Below are positions 39,640 through 49,315 of a DNA stretch of 63,545 nucleotides, piece by piece. A program made the position numbers and the translations under genes. Location: assembly GCA_937873315.1 (NCBI GenBank), contig CALMQX010000012.1, forward strand, positions 1 to 63,545, given 5' to 3'. Within the stretch, counting starts at the first letter, position 1; every line of letters starts with the position of its first letter. Source of the stretch: an uncultured Nostocoides sp. (GTDB taxonomy: Bacteria; Actinomycetota; Actinomycetes; Actinomycetales; Dermatophilaceae). The notes under the pieces were generated by a model, which was given only the letters and a program-made list of their open reading frames with translations, was not told where the DNA came from and ran no database searches.

Positions 39640-42339
39640 TCAGAGGGTGAGCTCGCGCACGCGGCTTTCGAGCGCCCCCAATGCCTCGCCGGTGCGGCTG
39701 GCGTCCTGGCCACCACCTTGAGCGAGGTCATCCTTGCCGCCTCCGCCGCCGCCAAGCACCTGGGCGGCCACCCGCACCAGATCCCCGGCCTTGACGCCGC
39801 GGTCACGGGCCAATTCGTTGGTCGCGACCACGATGACCGGACGACCACCGGCCGCACCCGTGACGGCCACGACCACCGGCCGTTCGGAGCCGAGCCGACC
39901 CCGCAGATCCATGACCATCGTGCGCACGGCGCCAGCATCGGCATCGTCCCCGGCGTCATGGGTGAGCAGGGTGACCCCACCGAGATCACGCGCGTAGTCG
40001 GTCAAGCGTCCCGTGGCGGCCTGCAACTGGTCCTTCTTGAGCCGCTCGAGCTCCCGCTCGGCGTCCTTGAGGCGACCAACCAGGCCGCTGATCCGTTCCG
40101 GGAGCTCCTCGGGACGACCCTTCATCAACTCGGTCAGCTGGCCGACAATGGCGCGCTCGCGAGCCAGGAAGGAGTACGCATCGGTCCCAACGAGCGCCTC
40201 GACCCGGCGCACGCCCGCACCAATGGAGGACTCACCAAGGAGCGTGATCAACCCCAGCTGGCTGGTGTGCTCGGCGTGGGTGCCCCCGCAGAGCTCCCGG
40301 GCCCAGTCGCCGACCGAGATGACCCGGACAGCATCGCCATACTTCTCACCGAAGAGGGCCATGGCACCCGCGTCGCGGGCCTGCGTTTGAGTCATGATCT
40401 CGGCGCGCACCTGCAAGTCCTCAAGGAGAACCGCATTGACCCGAGCCTCGACGTCGACCAGCACGGAGGCGGGCACGGCGGAGCTGGCGTTGAAGTCGAA
40501 GCGGAACCGGCCGGGAGAGTTCTCGGATCCGGCCTGGGTCGCGGTTTCACCGAGGGCTTCGCGAATCGCCTTGTGCACCATGTGCGTTGCCGTATGCGCC
40601 CGCGAGATCGAGCGGCGACGCTCAAGGTCGACCTCGGCATACGCCTGCTCGCCCGAGCCGACCTCGCCGCTGATGATCGAGGCCTTGTGGACGATAACGC
40701 CACTGATGGGCTTCTGGACGTCGTGGACTTGCACCAGCGCGCCACTATCGAGGCGCAGCAGTCCGCCGTCGGCCAACTGACCACCACCCTCGGCATAGAA
40801 CGGGGTGCGATCCAGGACGATCTCGACCTCATCGCCCGCGGTCGCGCTCCGGATGGCCTCGCCGCCGCGAATCAACCCGCGAACACGCGCCTCCGAGGTG
40901 ATCTCGGAGTACCCGGTGAACTCGACGTCATGTCCGAGTTCATCGGCGATGGCACGGTAGACCGAGGTGTCGCCGTGCGCAGACTTCTTGGCCTTCGCGT
41001 CCGCCTTGGCGCGCTGCCGCTGCTCGTTCATCAGGCTGGTGAAGCCCTCGCGGTCCACCTCGAGCCCCTGCTCCGCGGCCATCTCCAGGGTGAGGTCGAT
41101 CGGGAAGCCATAGGTGTCGTGCAAGGCAAAGGCCTGATCGCCCGCGAGAGTCGTGCCGCCGGAGGCCTTTGTCCGGGCCACCGCGGTGTCCAGGATGGTG
41201 GTGCCCGAGGCCAGCGTGCGCCGGAAGGCGTCCTCCTCGGCGTAGGCGATCTGGCTGATCCGCGCGAAGCCCGACTCCAGTTCGGGATAGGACTGCTTCA
41301 TCCGCTCCATGCTCACCGGCAGCAGATGCGGCAGGCAGGGCTCGTCGTAGCCGAGGAGCCGCATGGAACGCACCGAACGACGCAGCATTCGGCGCAGGAC
41401 ATACCCACGGCCCTCGTTGCCCGGGGTGACGCCATCGCCGATGAGCATCAGCGAGGAGCGGACGTGGTCCGCCACGACCCGCAGACGCACGTCATCGGGG
41501 TGTGACTCGCTGGCCGCGGACCCCGATCGGGTGCCGTACTCCTTGCCGGTCATCTCGGCCGCCTTGGCGAGCACCGGATAGACCTCGTCGATCTCGTACA
41601 TATTGTCGACGCCCTGCAACAGGCTGGCCATGCGCTCCAAGCCCATGCCGGTATCGATGTTCTTCTTGGGCAGTGGCCCCGCGATGTCGAAGTCCTCCTT
41701 GGAGCGCACCGCGGAGAGCTCCTCCTGCATGAACACCAGGTTCCAAAACTCGAGGTAGCGGTCCTCGTCCACGGCGGGGCCACCTTCGGGGCCGTACTCC
41801 GGGCCGCGGTCGTAGTAGATCTCGCTACAGGGCCCACCGGGACCGGGCACACCCATCGACCAGTAGTTGTCGAGGCGGCCGCGCCGGACGATCCGCTCGG
41901 CCGGAATGTCCGTGTGCGCCAGCCAGAGCTCGATGGCCTCATCGTCATCATCGAGAACCGTCGCCCAGAGGCGGTCACCCTCGAGGCCGAAACCACCCTG
42001 ATCCTGAGAAGTGGTCACCAGCTCCCAGGCCAGCCGAATGGCGCCCTCTTTGAAGTAGTCGCCGAACGAGAAGTTGCCATTCATCTGGAAGAAGGTGCCG
42101 TGCCGAGAGGTCTTGCCGACCTCCTCGATGTCCTGCGTGCGGACACACTTCTGCACGCTGGTGGCGCGATCAAAGGGCGGGGTCTCCTGACCCAGGAAGT
42201 AGGGCTTGAAGGGCACCATCCCGGCGTTGACGAAAAGCAGGTTCGGGTCCTCGTGCAGCAACGGGGCGCTTGGCACCACGGTATGCCCGTTGCGTTCAAA
42301 GAAGGTCAGCCAACGGCGGCGGATTTCAGCGGTATCCAT
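39640..42339 (-). CDS. alaS: alanyl-tRNA synthetase
   Basis: 899 residues. The class-II catalytic core begins [27 protein letters not shown]. The editing domain shows [15 protein letters not shown] and [11 protein letters not shown] (metal-binding His and Cys), and a DHHA1 domain ends the protein. Length is typical. No T-box or other leader was seen in the 50-125 bp upstream. Confidence 0.96.
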   Translation of the reverse strand: MDTAEIRRRWLTFFERNGHTVVPSAPLLHEDPNLLFVNAGMVPFKPYFLGQETPPFDRATSVQKCVRTQDIEEVGKTSRHGTFFQMNGNFSFGDYFKEGAIRLAWELVTTSQDQGGFGLEGDRLWATVLDDDDEAIELWLAHTDIPAERIVRRGRLDNYWSMGVPGPGGPCSEIYYDRGPEYGPEGGPAVDEDRYLEFWNLVFMQEELSAVRSKEDFDIAGPLPKKNIDTGMGLERMASLLQGVDNMYEIDEVYPVLAKAAEMTGKEYGTRSGSAASESHPDDVRLRVVADHVRSSLMLIGDGVTPGNEGRGYVLRRMLRRSVRSMRLLGYDEPCLPHLLPVSMERMKQSYPELESGFARISQIAYAEEDAFRRTLASGTTILDTAVARTKASGGTTLAGDQAFALHDTYGFPIDLTLEMAAEQGLEVDREGFTSLMNEQRQRAKADAKAKKSAHGDTSVYRAIADELGHDVEFTGYSEITSEARVRGLIRGGEAIRSATAGDEVEIVLDRTPFYAEGGGQLADGGLLRLDSGALVQVHDVQKPISGVIVHKASIISGEVGSGEQAYAEVDLERRRSISRAHTATHMVHKAIREALGETATQAGSENSPGRFRFDFNASSAVPASVLVDVEARVNAVLLEDLQVRAEIMTQTQARDAGAMALFGEKYGDAVRVISVGDWARELCGGTHAEHTSQLGLITLLGESSIGAGVRRVEALVGTDAYSFLARERAIVGQLTELMKGRPEELPERISGLVGRLKDAERELERLKKDQLQAATGRLTDYARDLGGVTLLTHDAGDDADAGAVRTMVMDLRGRLGSERPVVVAVTGAAGGRPVIVVATNELARDRGVKAGDLVRVAAQVLGGGGGGKDDLAQGGGQDASRTGEALGALESRVRELTL

Positions 42340-42390
42340 GGAAGTTCAACTCAGTCCTCAGTGGGGCGCGCTCGGTTGCGCGGGCGGTGA

Positions 42391-42456
42391 TCAGGGCAGA
42401 CGGACGCGGGGGCAGGTCGGCCCCTCGATAGCTCGCCGGATCACGCGTGCAGACAT
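42391..42456 (-). CDS. possible 21-residue micro-ORF between rarA and alaS
   Basis: ATG 42456 opens MSARVIRRAIEGPTCPRVRLP and stops at TGA 42391. It begins 10 bp after the rarA stop, preceded by a weak AGGAT, and ends 51 bp before alaS. It is rich in Arg and Pro. It may be a coupled leader or an accident of a short gap; there is no family I recognise. Confidence 0.25.
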   Translation of the reverse strand: MSARVIRRAIEGPTCPRVRLP

Positions 42457-42466
42457 GTGAGTCATC

Positions 42467-43864
42467 CTAGCCGGGATCGCGCAGCCGCTCTCGAAGCCAC
42501 TGCCAGCGTTCTTGAAGCCGGGCTTCGAATCCTCGATCGGTAGGTCGGTAGTAGTCGGTGCGGCCGACGAGATCCTCCGGGAGATAGGTCTGGGCAGCCA
42601 CGGCGTCGGGTTCGTTGTGCGCGTAGACATAGCCCTCACCGTGACCCAGCCGGGCCGCCCCGGCATACCCACTGCCCCGAAGGTGCGCCGGAACGGACCC
42701 ACCCTTGCCCGACCGGATGTCGGCGATGGCCTCATCGATGCCGACATAGGCGGCATTCGACTTCGGGGCCATCGCGTTGTGGACCACGGCTTGGGCCAAG
42801 ATGATCCGCGCCTCAGGCATCCCGATCTGCGCCACCGCGTGCATGGCCGCGACGGCGGTCTGCAGGGCGCTCGGGTCGGCCATGCCGACGTCCTCAGAGG
42901 CCGCGATGACGATCCGCCGGGCGATGAACCGCGGGTCCTCACCGGCCTCCAACATGCGAGCCAAGTAGTGCAAGGCGGCATCGACATCGGAACCGCGCAT
43001 CGATTTGATGAGCGCGGAGGCCACGTCGTAATGCTGATCGCCGGTGCGGTCATAGCGAACCGCGGCCTGAGCAATGGCCTGCTCGCTGTGTGCCAGCGTG
43101 ATCGTGGTGGGCGAGTCCCGCTCGGCGCCGATCGGTTGGGCGTCCTGCGCCACGCCGGCGGCAGCCTCCAACGCCGTCAAAGCCCGGCGGGCGTCGCCAC
43201 CGCTGATCCGCACCAGATGCTCACGGGCCTGCGAGGTCAACTCGTATGCCGCGTCGAGTCCCCGCGGATCCTGCACCGCGGAGTCGAGGACCGCTTCGAT
43301 GTCGGCATCCTCCAGCGAGGTCAACGTGATGAGCACCGAGCGCGATAGCAAGGGAGCGATGACCGAGAACGACGGGTTCTCGGTGGTGGCGGCAACCAGG
43401 ATCACCAGCCGGTTCTCGACGCCGGGCAAGAGCGCATCTTGCTGGGCCTTGGTGAATCGATGAATCTCGTCGAGGAAGAGCACGGTCGCCCGCCCGTAGA
43501 GGTCGCGCGCCCGACCGGCCGCAGCCATGACATCACGCACATCTTTGACCCCCGCCGTCACGGCGGACAGTTCGACGAATTCTCGGTCAGCCGCAGAGGC
43601 AACCAGGTGCGCCAGCGTGGTCTTGCCCGTCCCGGGCGGACCCCACATGATGGCGGACAGGGGGCCGGCCGATCCGCCCCCGCCTGCGATCAGCCGTCGC
43701 AGCGGGCTGCCTGGACGCAGGACGGCCTGCTGGCCGCGAACCTCATCAAGGGTTTGGGGCCGCATCCGCACGGCAAGGGGCGGCAGGACCCCAGCCGCGG
43801 CCCCAGGAGCCGGCTGTTCGCCCGCCGACGAAAAGAGATCGGTCACACCGGGGAGGCTACTCAC
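42467..43864 (-). CDS. rarA: replication-associated recombination protein A (RarA/MgsA AAA+ ATPase)
   Basis: 465 residues. Walker A is [17 protein letters not shown], Walker [24 protein letters not shown]. The C-terminal tetramerisation domain has [30 protein letters not shown] and later [20 protein letters not shown]. It acts at stalled forks. GTG 43864 is the start. Confidence 0.94.
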   Translation of the reverse strand: MSSLPGVTDLFSSAGEQPAPGAAAGVLPPLAVRMRPQTLDEVRGQQAVLRPGSPLRRLIAGGGGSAGPLSAIMWGPPGTGKTTLAHLVASAADREFVELSAVTAGVKDVRDVMAAAGRARDLYGRATVLFLDEIHRFTKAQQDALLPGVENRLVILVAATTENPSFSVIAPLLSRSVLITLTSLEDADIEAVLDSAVQDPRGLDAAYELTSQAREHLVRISGGDARRALTALEAAAGVAQDAQPIGAERDSPTTITLAHSEQAIAQAAVRYDRTGDQHYDVASALIKSMRGSDVDAALHYLARMLEAGEDPRFIARRIVIAASEDVGMADPSALQTAVAAMHAVAQIGMPEARIILAQAVVHNAMAPKSNAAYVGIDEAIADIRSGKGGSVPAHLRGSGYAGAARLGHGEGYVYAHNEPDAVAAQTYLPEDLVGRTDYYRPTDRGFEARLQERWQWLRERLRDPG

Positions 43865-43897
43865 CCCAACTGTCCGTGGCCCTGTTGTGTGGGTGAG
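43860..43897. promoter_or_regulatory. interrupted inverted repeat between divergent rarA and MMPL genes
   Basis: CTCACCC at 43860-43866 faces GGGTGAG at 43891-43897, and CAAC (43867-43870) faces GTTG (43884-43887) with a three-base bulge. The arms flank the only 44 bp between the two divergent genes, and the left arm covers the rarA GTG. It could be an operator for a repressor of the transporter; no regulator gene is next to it. Confidence 0.4.
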
Positions 43898-43908
43898 AGG
43901 CTAGGCCA

Positions 43909-46158
43909 GTGATTTCCGGCCGCACCCCTTCTCGCGCACACTCAGCACGCCACGGAGCAGCACGCCCAGCACCCCACGGAGCCTTCCTGCACGCCTGGGG
44001 CCGTTTCGTCGCTCGGCGGGCACCCTTCATCGTGGCCTTCTGGCTGCTCTTCATCGTCGGGGGCCTTGGCATCGCTGGTGGCGCCTTCGGGAATGAGTCG
44101 CTCTTCTCCCGGCTCACCAGTGGCGAGATCAAGGCCGACGGCGAAAACCAAACCGGTCGGGATCTGCTCGAAAAGGCCGGCGCGAGCGGATTCCAGACCT
44201 ACTCGTTGATGGTGCAGGGAGTCGACCTGCACGCGGCCAGCGTGGCGCAGGCGGCTCAGCAGGCGGGCAAGGACATCTCCGCGCTGGAGCACATCGCCTC
44301 CGTCGCCAATCCCTTCGTCGTGCCAGCCGGCCCCAGCTCCCCTGCCGCGGCCCCATTCCTGGGCTCGACCGGGCTGGACTCGGGTTCCTTCGCCATGGTG
44401 GTGACCTACGACAAGGACATCACCAAGGAGCAAGAGATTGCGGCCCAAGCCAAAGTCGACGCACTCTTCGACACCTTGGTCGCGGACACCGGTGCGGACT
44501 CCTCGCAGCGGGGCGGCATACGCAACCTGGTGGACCGCATCGTTCAACAGGTCCAGGATGACCTGCGCACTGGGGAGTTCATCGCGCTCGGGGTCTCCTT
44601 TGTCCTGCTCCTGATCGTCTTCGGCGGCTTCCTGGCCGCCGGTATGCCGGTCCTCGGAGCGATCGCCTCGATCGCGGGCGCGCTGGCTTCGCTTACCGGC
44701 TTCTCCCATGTGCTCGACCTCGACGCCTCCACCGTAAACGTGGTGACCGTGCTCGGCCTTGGCCTGTGCATCGATTACGGCCTGCTCATGGTCAGCCGGT
44801 ATCGCGAAGAATTGCGCAAAGTGCTCGATGGCGCCCCGGTATCTGAGCTCACCCGGGACCAGCGGGCCCTCGCGTTGGGCGACACCTTGGACCGCGCCGG
44901 ACGCACGGTGATCTTCTCGGCCTTCATCGTGGCCATCTCGCTGAGTGGCTTGGCCTTCTTCGAGATCGAGTTCATCCGCGCGGTGAGCGCAGCAGCGGTC
45001 TCGGTGGTCATCGTGGCCCTGGCGGTGGCCCTCTCGCTGGTCCCCGCCCTGTGCTATCTGGGCGCCCGCCGCCTGGTGGGCCGACGGACCGAGTCCGGTG
45101 GCGACGAGGGCGTCTTTGCCCGCTTGGCCCGCGCGGTGCATCGGGCCCCCTGGCTCGTGGCCGCCGTGATCGCGATGGCCCTGATCGCGCTCGCAGTGCC
45201 TGCCTTCGGCCTGAAAACGACCTCGTCGGGCCCCGAACTCCTCCCGGCCGGAACCCCCGAACGCGTCTTCTTCGAAGACTTTGGCGAGCGTTTCCCGCTG
45301 CTCGGCGGCTCCGACCTCACGATCGTCACCGAGGCCGCGCCTTCGCAGGTGGAAGGGTGGGTTGCCACAGCCAAGGCCATCCCCGGGGTCGAGGGCGTCG
45401 GGCCAGTCACGCCGCGCGACGCCGGCGTCGTGACCCTCGGCCTGTTCACCGCCGGTGGGGGCCTCGATGACGACGCCCGCGCTGTCACGCAGTACCTGCG
45501 GGATAACCCGCCACCGTTCACGGCCTACACCGTTGGCCAGGCCTCAGGCCTGCTCGACTTCCAGGATCAGGTGGCCAAGCGGGCCCCGTGGGCCGTCGGC
45601 ATGGTCGTGCTGGCGACCTTCATCCTGCTCTTCCTGATGACCGGTTCGGTGATCATCCCGCTCAAGGCTCTGGTGATGAACGTGCTCTCGCTGGGCGCCA
45701 CCTTGGGTGTCGTGGTCTGGATCTTCGAGGAGGGTCACCTCGAGAACGTCCTGCGATTCCAGTCCACCGGTGCCCTGGAGAACACCATTCCGCTGCTCGT
45801 GCTGGCCTTTGGCTTCGGCCTGTCGATGGACTACGAGGTCTTCCTGCTCTCGCGCATTGTCGAGCTGCACGAGCAGGGCCATGACACCGACTCCGCCGTG
45901 ACTTTGGGCCTGCAACGCTCCGGGCGGATCATCACCTCCGCGGGACTGCTCATGGTGGTCGTTTTTGCCGGCTTCGCGGTCGGTGACATGTTGACCCTGA
46001 AGCAGATGGGGGTCGCCCTGGTGCTGGCGATCATCCTCGATGCCACCATCGTGCGGATGCTCTTGGTGCCGGCCACGATGTTCGCCCTGGGTCGCGCCAA
46101 CTGGTGGGCGCCGACCTTCCTCAAGCGGCTTCATGAGCGCTTTGGGATCACCGAGTGA
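43909..46158 (+). CDS. MMPL/RND-family membrane transporter
   Basis: 749 residues with two halves, each of one membrane segment, a large extracellular loop and a cluster of five to six membrane segments. First cluster contains VLGLGLCIDYGLLMVSRYREEL, second FGFGLSMDYEVFLLSRIVELHEQG, the GxxxDY motifs of MMPL proton-driven exporters. Substrates may be lipids or drugs. Starts at GTG 43909 with GAGAGG upstream. The first 45 residues are unusually rich in Ala, His, Arg and Pro. Overlaps the next gene by four bases. Confidence 0.9.
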   Translation: MISGRTPSRAHSARHGAARPAPHGAFLHAWGRFVARRAPFIVAFWLLFIVGGLGIAGGAFGNESLFSRLTSGEIKADGENQTGRDLLEKAGASGFQTYSLMVQGVDLHAASVAQAAQQAGKDISALEHIASVANPFVVPAGPSSPAAAPFLGSTGLDSGSFAMVVTYDKDITKEQEIAAQAKVDALFDTLVADTGADSSQRGGIRNLVDRIVQQVQDDLRTGEFIALGVSFVLLLIVFGGFLAAGMPVLGAIASIAGALASLTGFSHVLDLDASTVNVVTVLGLGLCIDYGLLMVSRYREELRKVLDGAPVSELTRDQRALALGDTLDRAGRTVIFSAFIVAISLSGLAFFEIEFIRAVSAAAVSVVIVALAVALSLVPALCYLGARRLVGRRTESGGDEGVFARLARAVHRAPWLVAAVIAMALIALAVPAFGLKTTSSGPELLPAGTPERVFFEDFGERFPLLGGSDLTIVTEAAPSQVEGWVATAKAIPGVEGVGPVTPRDAGVVTLGLFTAGGGLDDDARAVTQYLRDNPPPFTAYTVGQASGLLDFQDQVAKRAPWAVGMVVLATFILLFLMTGSVIIPLKALVMNVLSLGATLGVVVWIFEEGHLENVLRFQSTGALENTIPLLVLAFGFGLSMDYEVFLLSRIVELHEQGHDTDSAVTLGLQRSGRIITSAGLLMVVVFAGFAVGDMLTLKQMGVALVLAIILDATIVRMLLVPATMFALGRANWWAPTFLKRLHERFGITE

Positions 46159-46691
46159 TCCGGCTTGGTGGGCTTGAACAGCACGCGGCGGCCGCCCGGC
46201 CGGACCTATTGGCTGCGCCCGTCGCGGGCGCAATTGCGGTGATCCCCGAGGCCGTCGTGGTCGAGATCGACCCGTCGCTGGCGGACACGGAGGCCCTGTG
46301 CGCCGCCTACGACCTGGCGCTCGAGGATTCGGTCAACTGCGTGATCATTCGCGGGGTCCGGGCGGGCGAGGAACGGTATGCCGTGTGCCTCACCCAGGCG
46401 AACAAGCGTGTGGATGTCAACGGGGTGGTGCGCCGTCGACTGGACGCCCGCCGGGCATCCTTCGCGCCGATGGATCAGGCTGTTGCCCTGACCGGTATGG
46501 AGTACGGCGGCATCACCGCAGTGGGTACTCCCGTCGACTGGCCAATCTGGGTCGACAGCGAGGCGGTGGACCGTCCCTGGGTGTGTATCGGGTCGGGCTT
46601 GCGCCGCTCCAAACTCCTGGTCCCGGGGCCCGCCCTCCTGCGGCTGAAGGGGGCCGAAGCTGTCGAGGGCCTGTCCAGGTCGGTGCCCTAG
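46155..46691 (+). CDS. YbaK/ProX-domain aminoacyl-tRNA deacylase (second family member)
   Basis: 178 residues. The YbaK-fold landmarks are CVIIRG, ERYAVCLTQANKRVDVNGVVRRRLDARRASFAPMDQAVALTGMEYGGITAVG and a closing VCIGSGLRRSKLLVPG. It is quite different from the ybaK at 7791 and likely edits another mischarged tRNA. The GTG start overlaps the MMPL stop (GTGA), an unexpected partner. Confidence 0.83.
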   Translation: MIRLGGLEQHAAAARPDLLAAPVAGAIAVIPEAVVVEIDPSLADTEALCAAYDLALEDSVNCVIIRGVRAGEERYAVCLTQANKRVDVNGVVRRRLDARRASFAPMDQAVALTGMEYGGITAVGTPVDWPIWVDSEAVDRPWVCIGSGLRRSKLLVPGPALLRLKGAEAVEGLSRSVP

Positions 46692-46707
46692 CCCCGTCTG
46701 CGGTCAC

Positions 46708-47181
46708 CTAGGGCAGCGCCTCAAGGCGATCGATGAACTCCGCTTGCGCGACCACGAGCCGTTGGCGTGCGGTCAGGTGATCGCACCACTGCGCGCGATC
46801 CACCTCTGGAATCAGTCGGTACCGCCCCGACCGTGGTGGCCATTCAATGCTCACCTGGTTGCTGGCGATGAAGGTCACCGTCGCTGGGTCGACAACCTCG
46901 ACGGCATACGCCTGGACCACCTTCCCGCCCCGCTGGGTGATCGTGCCCAGGTCGAGCCACTCCCCCGGCGGGACCGGGGCACCGGTCTCTTCACCCCACT
47001 CACGAGCGACGCTCACCCTGGGGTCACGGTCATCGTCCAGCTCACCCTTGACGATGGACCAGGCATGCGCGTCCTTGGCCGCCCATAGCGGGCCGCCAAA
47101 GTGTGCGATGAACACTCTGGGGTCGCCTGCGGCCCTGGTGAAGGGCAACAAGCCAGCGCTCACTCGTCGCGCGCCGTTCAT
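46708..47181 (-). CDS. NUDIX hydrolase with an altered NUDIX box
   Basis: 157 residues. NUDIX box region KGELDDDRDPRVSVAREWGEETGAPV keeps the REuxEE catalytic helix but has Arg where Gx5E expects the first Glu. The N-terminus SAGLLPFTRAAGDPRVFIAHFGGPLWAAKDAHAWSIVKGE resembles diadenosine- or nucleotide-hydrolase types. ATG 47181 is chosen as NUDIX domains begin here; upstream in-frame sequence is low-complexity. Probably active, as the catalytic Glu residues remain. Confidence 0.82.
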   Translation of the reverse strand: MNGARRVSAGLLPFTRAAGDPRVFIAHFGGPLWAAKDAHAWSIVKGELDDDRDPRVSVAREWGEETGAPVPPGEWLDLGTITQRGGKVVQAYAVEVVDPATVTFIASNQVSIEWPPRSGRYRLIPEVDRAQWCDHLTARQRLVVAQAEFIDRLEALP

Positions 47182-47245
47182 TTGCCGCTCAACCTGCCAC
47201 TCACAGACGCCCGGGCCGCCCCGTGGGTCCGGCATTCCTCGATAC

Positions 47246-47291
47246 CGCCAGGTTGCGGGTGAAAGGAACTCCTTTCACCCGCAACCTGGCG
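47246..47291. repeat. 46-bp near-perfect palindrome (22-bp arms, 2-bp centre)
   Basis: Arms 47246-47267 and 47270-47291 are exact reverse complements (starting cgccaggttgcgggtg and ending caacctggcg) with only AC between them. Transcribed in either direction it would form a 22-bp stem. It lies in the 246-bp gap between aspS stop and the NUDIX start. No U-run follows. The length and perfect symmetry look more like a REP/palindromic dispersed element than an ordinary terminator. Confidence 0.9.
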
Positions 47292-47331
47292 ACAGGCCGG
47301 GGAGCCTGCCCGGGCGCCCTGACCGCCGGAG

Positions 47332-47394
47332 CCGGAAATACCGGAAATATCGGGAATCCCGGTTGGACCGGTAGTGCCGGTTGGGCGGGCAAAG
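47332..47394. repeat. degenerate 9-bp tandem tract with Gly-X-Y coding periodicity
   Basis: Seven 9-base units of the type ccggNNNNN follow one another: two identical (ccggaaata), then tcgggaatc, ccggttgga, ccggtagtg, ccggttggg and cgggcaaag. Read on the plus strand, one frame gives GNTGNIGNPGWTGSAGWAGK, a perfect Gly-X-X series. No credible gene carries it. The tract lies 40 bp from the palindrome. Confidence 0.8.
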
Positions 47395-47427
47395 CCAGTC
47401 GTGCCGAACAGGATCACCGCAAGCTCG

Positions 47428-49215
47428 TCAGGAGGCCGGCTCCGCTGGCGCCGCGTCGACCCCGGCCTCCTTGCGCTGCTCCGGGGTGATCGGCGCGGGC
47501 GCATCGGTCAGCGGGTCGTAGCCACCACCGGATTTCGGGAAGGCGATGACATCGCGGATGGACTCATAGCCACCCAGCAGCATGACGATGCGGTCCCAGC
47601 CAAAAGCGATCCCGCCGTGCGGGGGCGCACCGAACTGGAAGGCGTCAAGCAGGAAGCCGAACTTCTCCTGCGCCTGCTCCTGGCTCAGCCCCATGACCGC
47701 AAAGACGCGCTCCTGGACATCCCGTCGGTGAATTCGGATCGAACCGCCACCGATCTCGTTGCCATTGCAGACCATGTCATAGGCATAGGCGAGCGCCGCA
47801 CCCGGATCGGTGTCGAAGGTGTCGAGGAACTCCGCCTTGGGCGAGGTGAAGGCATGGTGCACAGCGGTCCACGCCCCTGCGCCCACGGCGACATCGCCGG
47901 CCGCCACGGCCTCCGAGGCCGGCTCAAAAAGCGGCGCGTCGTTGACCCACAAGAAGGACCAGGCGTTCTCGTCGATCAGCGCGCAACGGCGGCCGATCTC
48001 CAGCCGGGCCGCACCCAGCAGCGCCCGCGAGGCCTTGGTCGGACCAGCCGCGAAGAAGACACAGTCACCGGGCTGCGCACCGACCTTGTCCGCAAGGCCA
48101 GCCAATTCGGATTCAGAGAGGTTCTTGGCCACCGGACCGCCCAGAGTGCCGTCCTCGAGCACCAGAACGTAGGCCAGCCCACGGGCACCGCGCTGCTTGG
48201 CCCACTCCTGCCACGCGTCCAGCTGCTTGCGAGGCTGGCTGGCCCCACCAGGCATGACGACCGCCCCGATGTATTCGGCCTGGAAGACCCTAAAAGGCGT
48301 GTCTGCGAAGTACTCCGTGCACTCCACGAGTTCTTGACCAAAGCGCAGGTCTGGCTTGTCCGAACCGAAGCGGCGAATGGCCTCGGCATAAGTCATCCGG
48401 GGGAAAGGGGTCGGCAATTCCACACCGATCAGCGACCAGATCTCCTTCGCCAAGGCCTCGCCCAGCTCGAGAATGTCGTCCTCGGTCGCGAAGGACATCT
48501 CGATGTCCAGCTGGGTGAACTCCGGCTGCCGATCGGCACGGAAGTCCTCGTCTCGGTAGCACCGAGCAATCTGGTAGTAGCGCTCCATCCCGGCCACCAT
48601 GAGCAGCTGCTTGAACAGCTGCGGGCTCTGCGGCAGCGCGTACCACGAGCCCGGCGCCAGCCGAGCGGGCACCAAGAAGTCACGCGCTCCCTCAGGAGTC
48701 GAGCGCGTCAGAGTCGGGGTCTCGATCTCAACGAAATCGCGCTCGCCGAGGACCCGGCGTGCGGCCGCACTGACCTTGGAGCGCAGGCGAATGGCGTGCC
48801 CAGCGTTGTGCGTGCCGGGGCGGCGCAGGTCCAGATAGCGGTGCTTCAGACGAGCCTCCTCACCCACGGTGACGCGTTCGTCGATCTGGAATGGCAGGGG
48901 CGCGCTGGGGTTGAGCACCTCGATCACCTCAGCGGTCACCTCCACCTCGCCGGTGGGCAGGTCGTGGTTCACATTGCGCTCGGAGCGCGCCGCGACCACG
49001 CCCGTGACCCGCACACAAAACTCATTGCGCAGGTCGTGTGCAGCCCCGGTCAGCACCTCGTCTCGCGCGACCACCTGCACGACTCCGCTCGCATCGCGGA
49101 GGTCGATGAAGGCCACCCCGCCGTGATCGCGTCGCTTGGCCACCCATCCGGTCAGCGTGACGGTCGAGCCGGTGTCGGCGGCACGCAAGGCGCCTGCCTG
49201 ATGGGTGCGGAGCAC
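47428..49215 (-). CDS. aspS: aspartyl-tRNA synthetase
   Basis: 595 residues, bacterial type. N-terminal anticodon OB fold [26 protein letters not shown], class-II motif 2 [26 protein letters not shown], motif 3 [15 protein letters not shown], and the GAD insert. GTG 49215 has AAGGA upstream and gives normal length; 22 extra in-frame residues upstream have no family match. Likely serves both tRNAAsp and tRNAAsn if the genome has GatCAB. Confidence 0.95.
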   Translation of the reverse strand: MLRTHQAGALRAADTGSTVTLTGWVAKRRDHGGVAFIDLRDASGVVQVVARDEVLTGAAHDLRNEFCVRVTGVVAARSERNVNHDLPTGEVEVTAEVIEVLNPSAPLPFQIDERVTVGEEARLKHRYLDLRRPGTHNAGHAIRLRSKVSAAARRVLGERDFVEIETPTLTRSTPEGARDFLVPARLAPGSWYALPQSPQLFKQLLMVAGMERYYQIARCYRDEDFRADRQPEFTQLDIEMSFATEDDILELGEALAKEIWSLIGVELPTPFPRMTYAEAIRRFGSDKPDLRFGQELVECTEYFADTPFRVFQAEYIGAVVMPGGASQPRKQLDAWQEWAKQRGARGLAYVLVLEDGTLGGPVAKNLSESELAGLADKVGAQPGDCVFFAAGPTKASRALLGAARLEIGRRCALIDENAWSFLWVNDAPLFEPASEAVAAGDVAVGAGAWTAVHHAFTSPKAEFLDTFDTDPGAALAYAYDMVCNGNEIGGGSIRIHRRDVQERVFAVMGLSQEQAQEKFGFLLDAFQFGAPPHGGIAFGWDRIVMLLGGYESIRDVIAFPKSGGGYDPLTDAPAPITPEQRKEAGVDAAPAEPAS

Positions 49216-49249
49216 GGAGATTCCTTTGACGTGGGAGGGGGACCGCCCA

Positions 49250-49255
49250 AGTCTA
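49250..49255 (-). promoter_or_regulatory. -10 element upstream of aspS
   Basis: TAGACT on the minus strand lies 34 bases before the aspS GTG in the divergent gap with the lipoprotein gene. A -35 is not clear. Confidence 0.45.
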
Positions 49256-49315
49256 CGGAAAGCCGCGCGGGCTTCGTCCACTAGTTATCCGGCGGCACCA
49301 TGAGAGGGTGTTGCC

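Noticed and set aside
39718-41505. 595-codon plus-strand frame opposite alaS
   Set aside because: Shadow of alaS; product is His/Gly/Asp-rich without domains.
42340-42390. T-box leader for alaS
   Set aside because: Too short, and no T-box sequence or terminator pair is visible.
47223-47489. 88-codon plus-strand frame across the palindrome and 9-bp tract
   Set aside because: Runs into the aspS end on the opposite strand and has no ribosome binding site; its Gly-X-Y part follows from the DNA repeat. Kept only as a repeat.
47374-49284. 636-codon plus-strand frame opposite aspS
   Set aside because: Shadow of aspS with no family resemblance.
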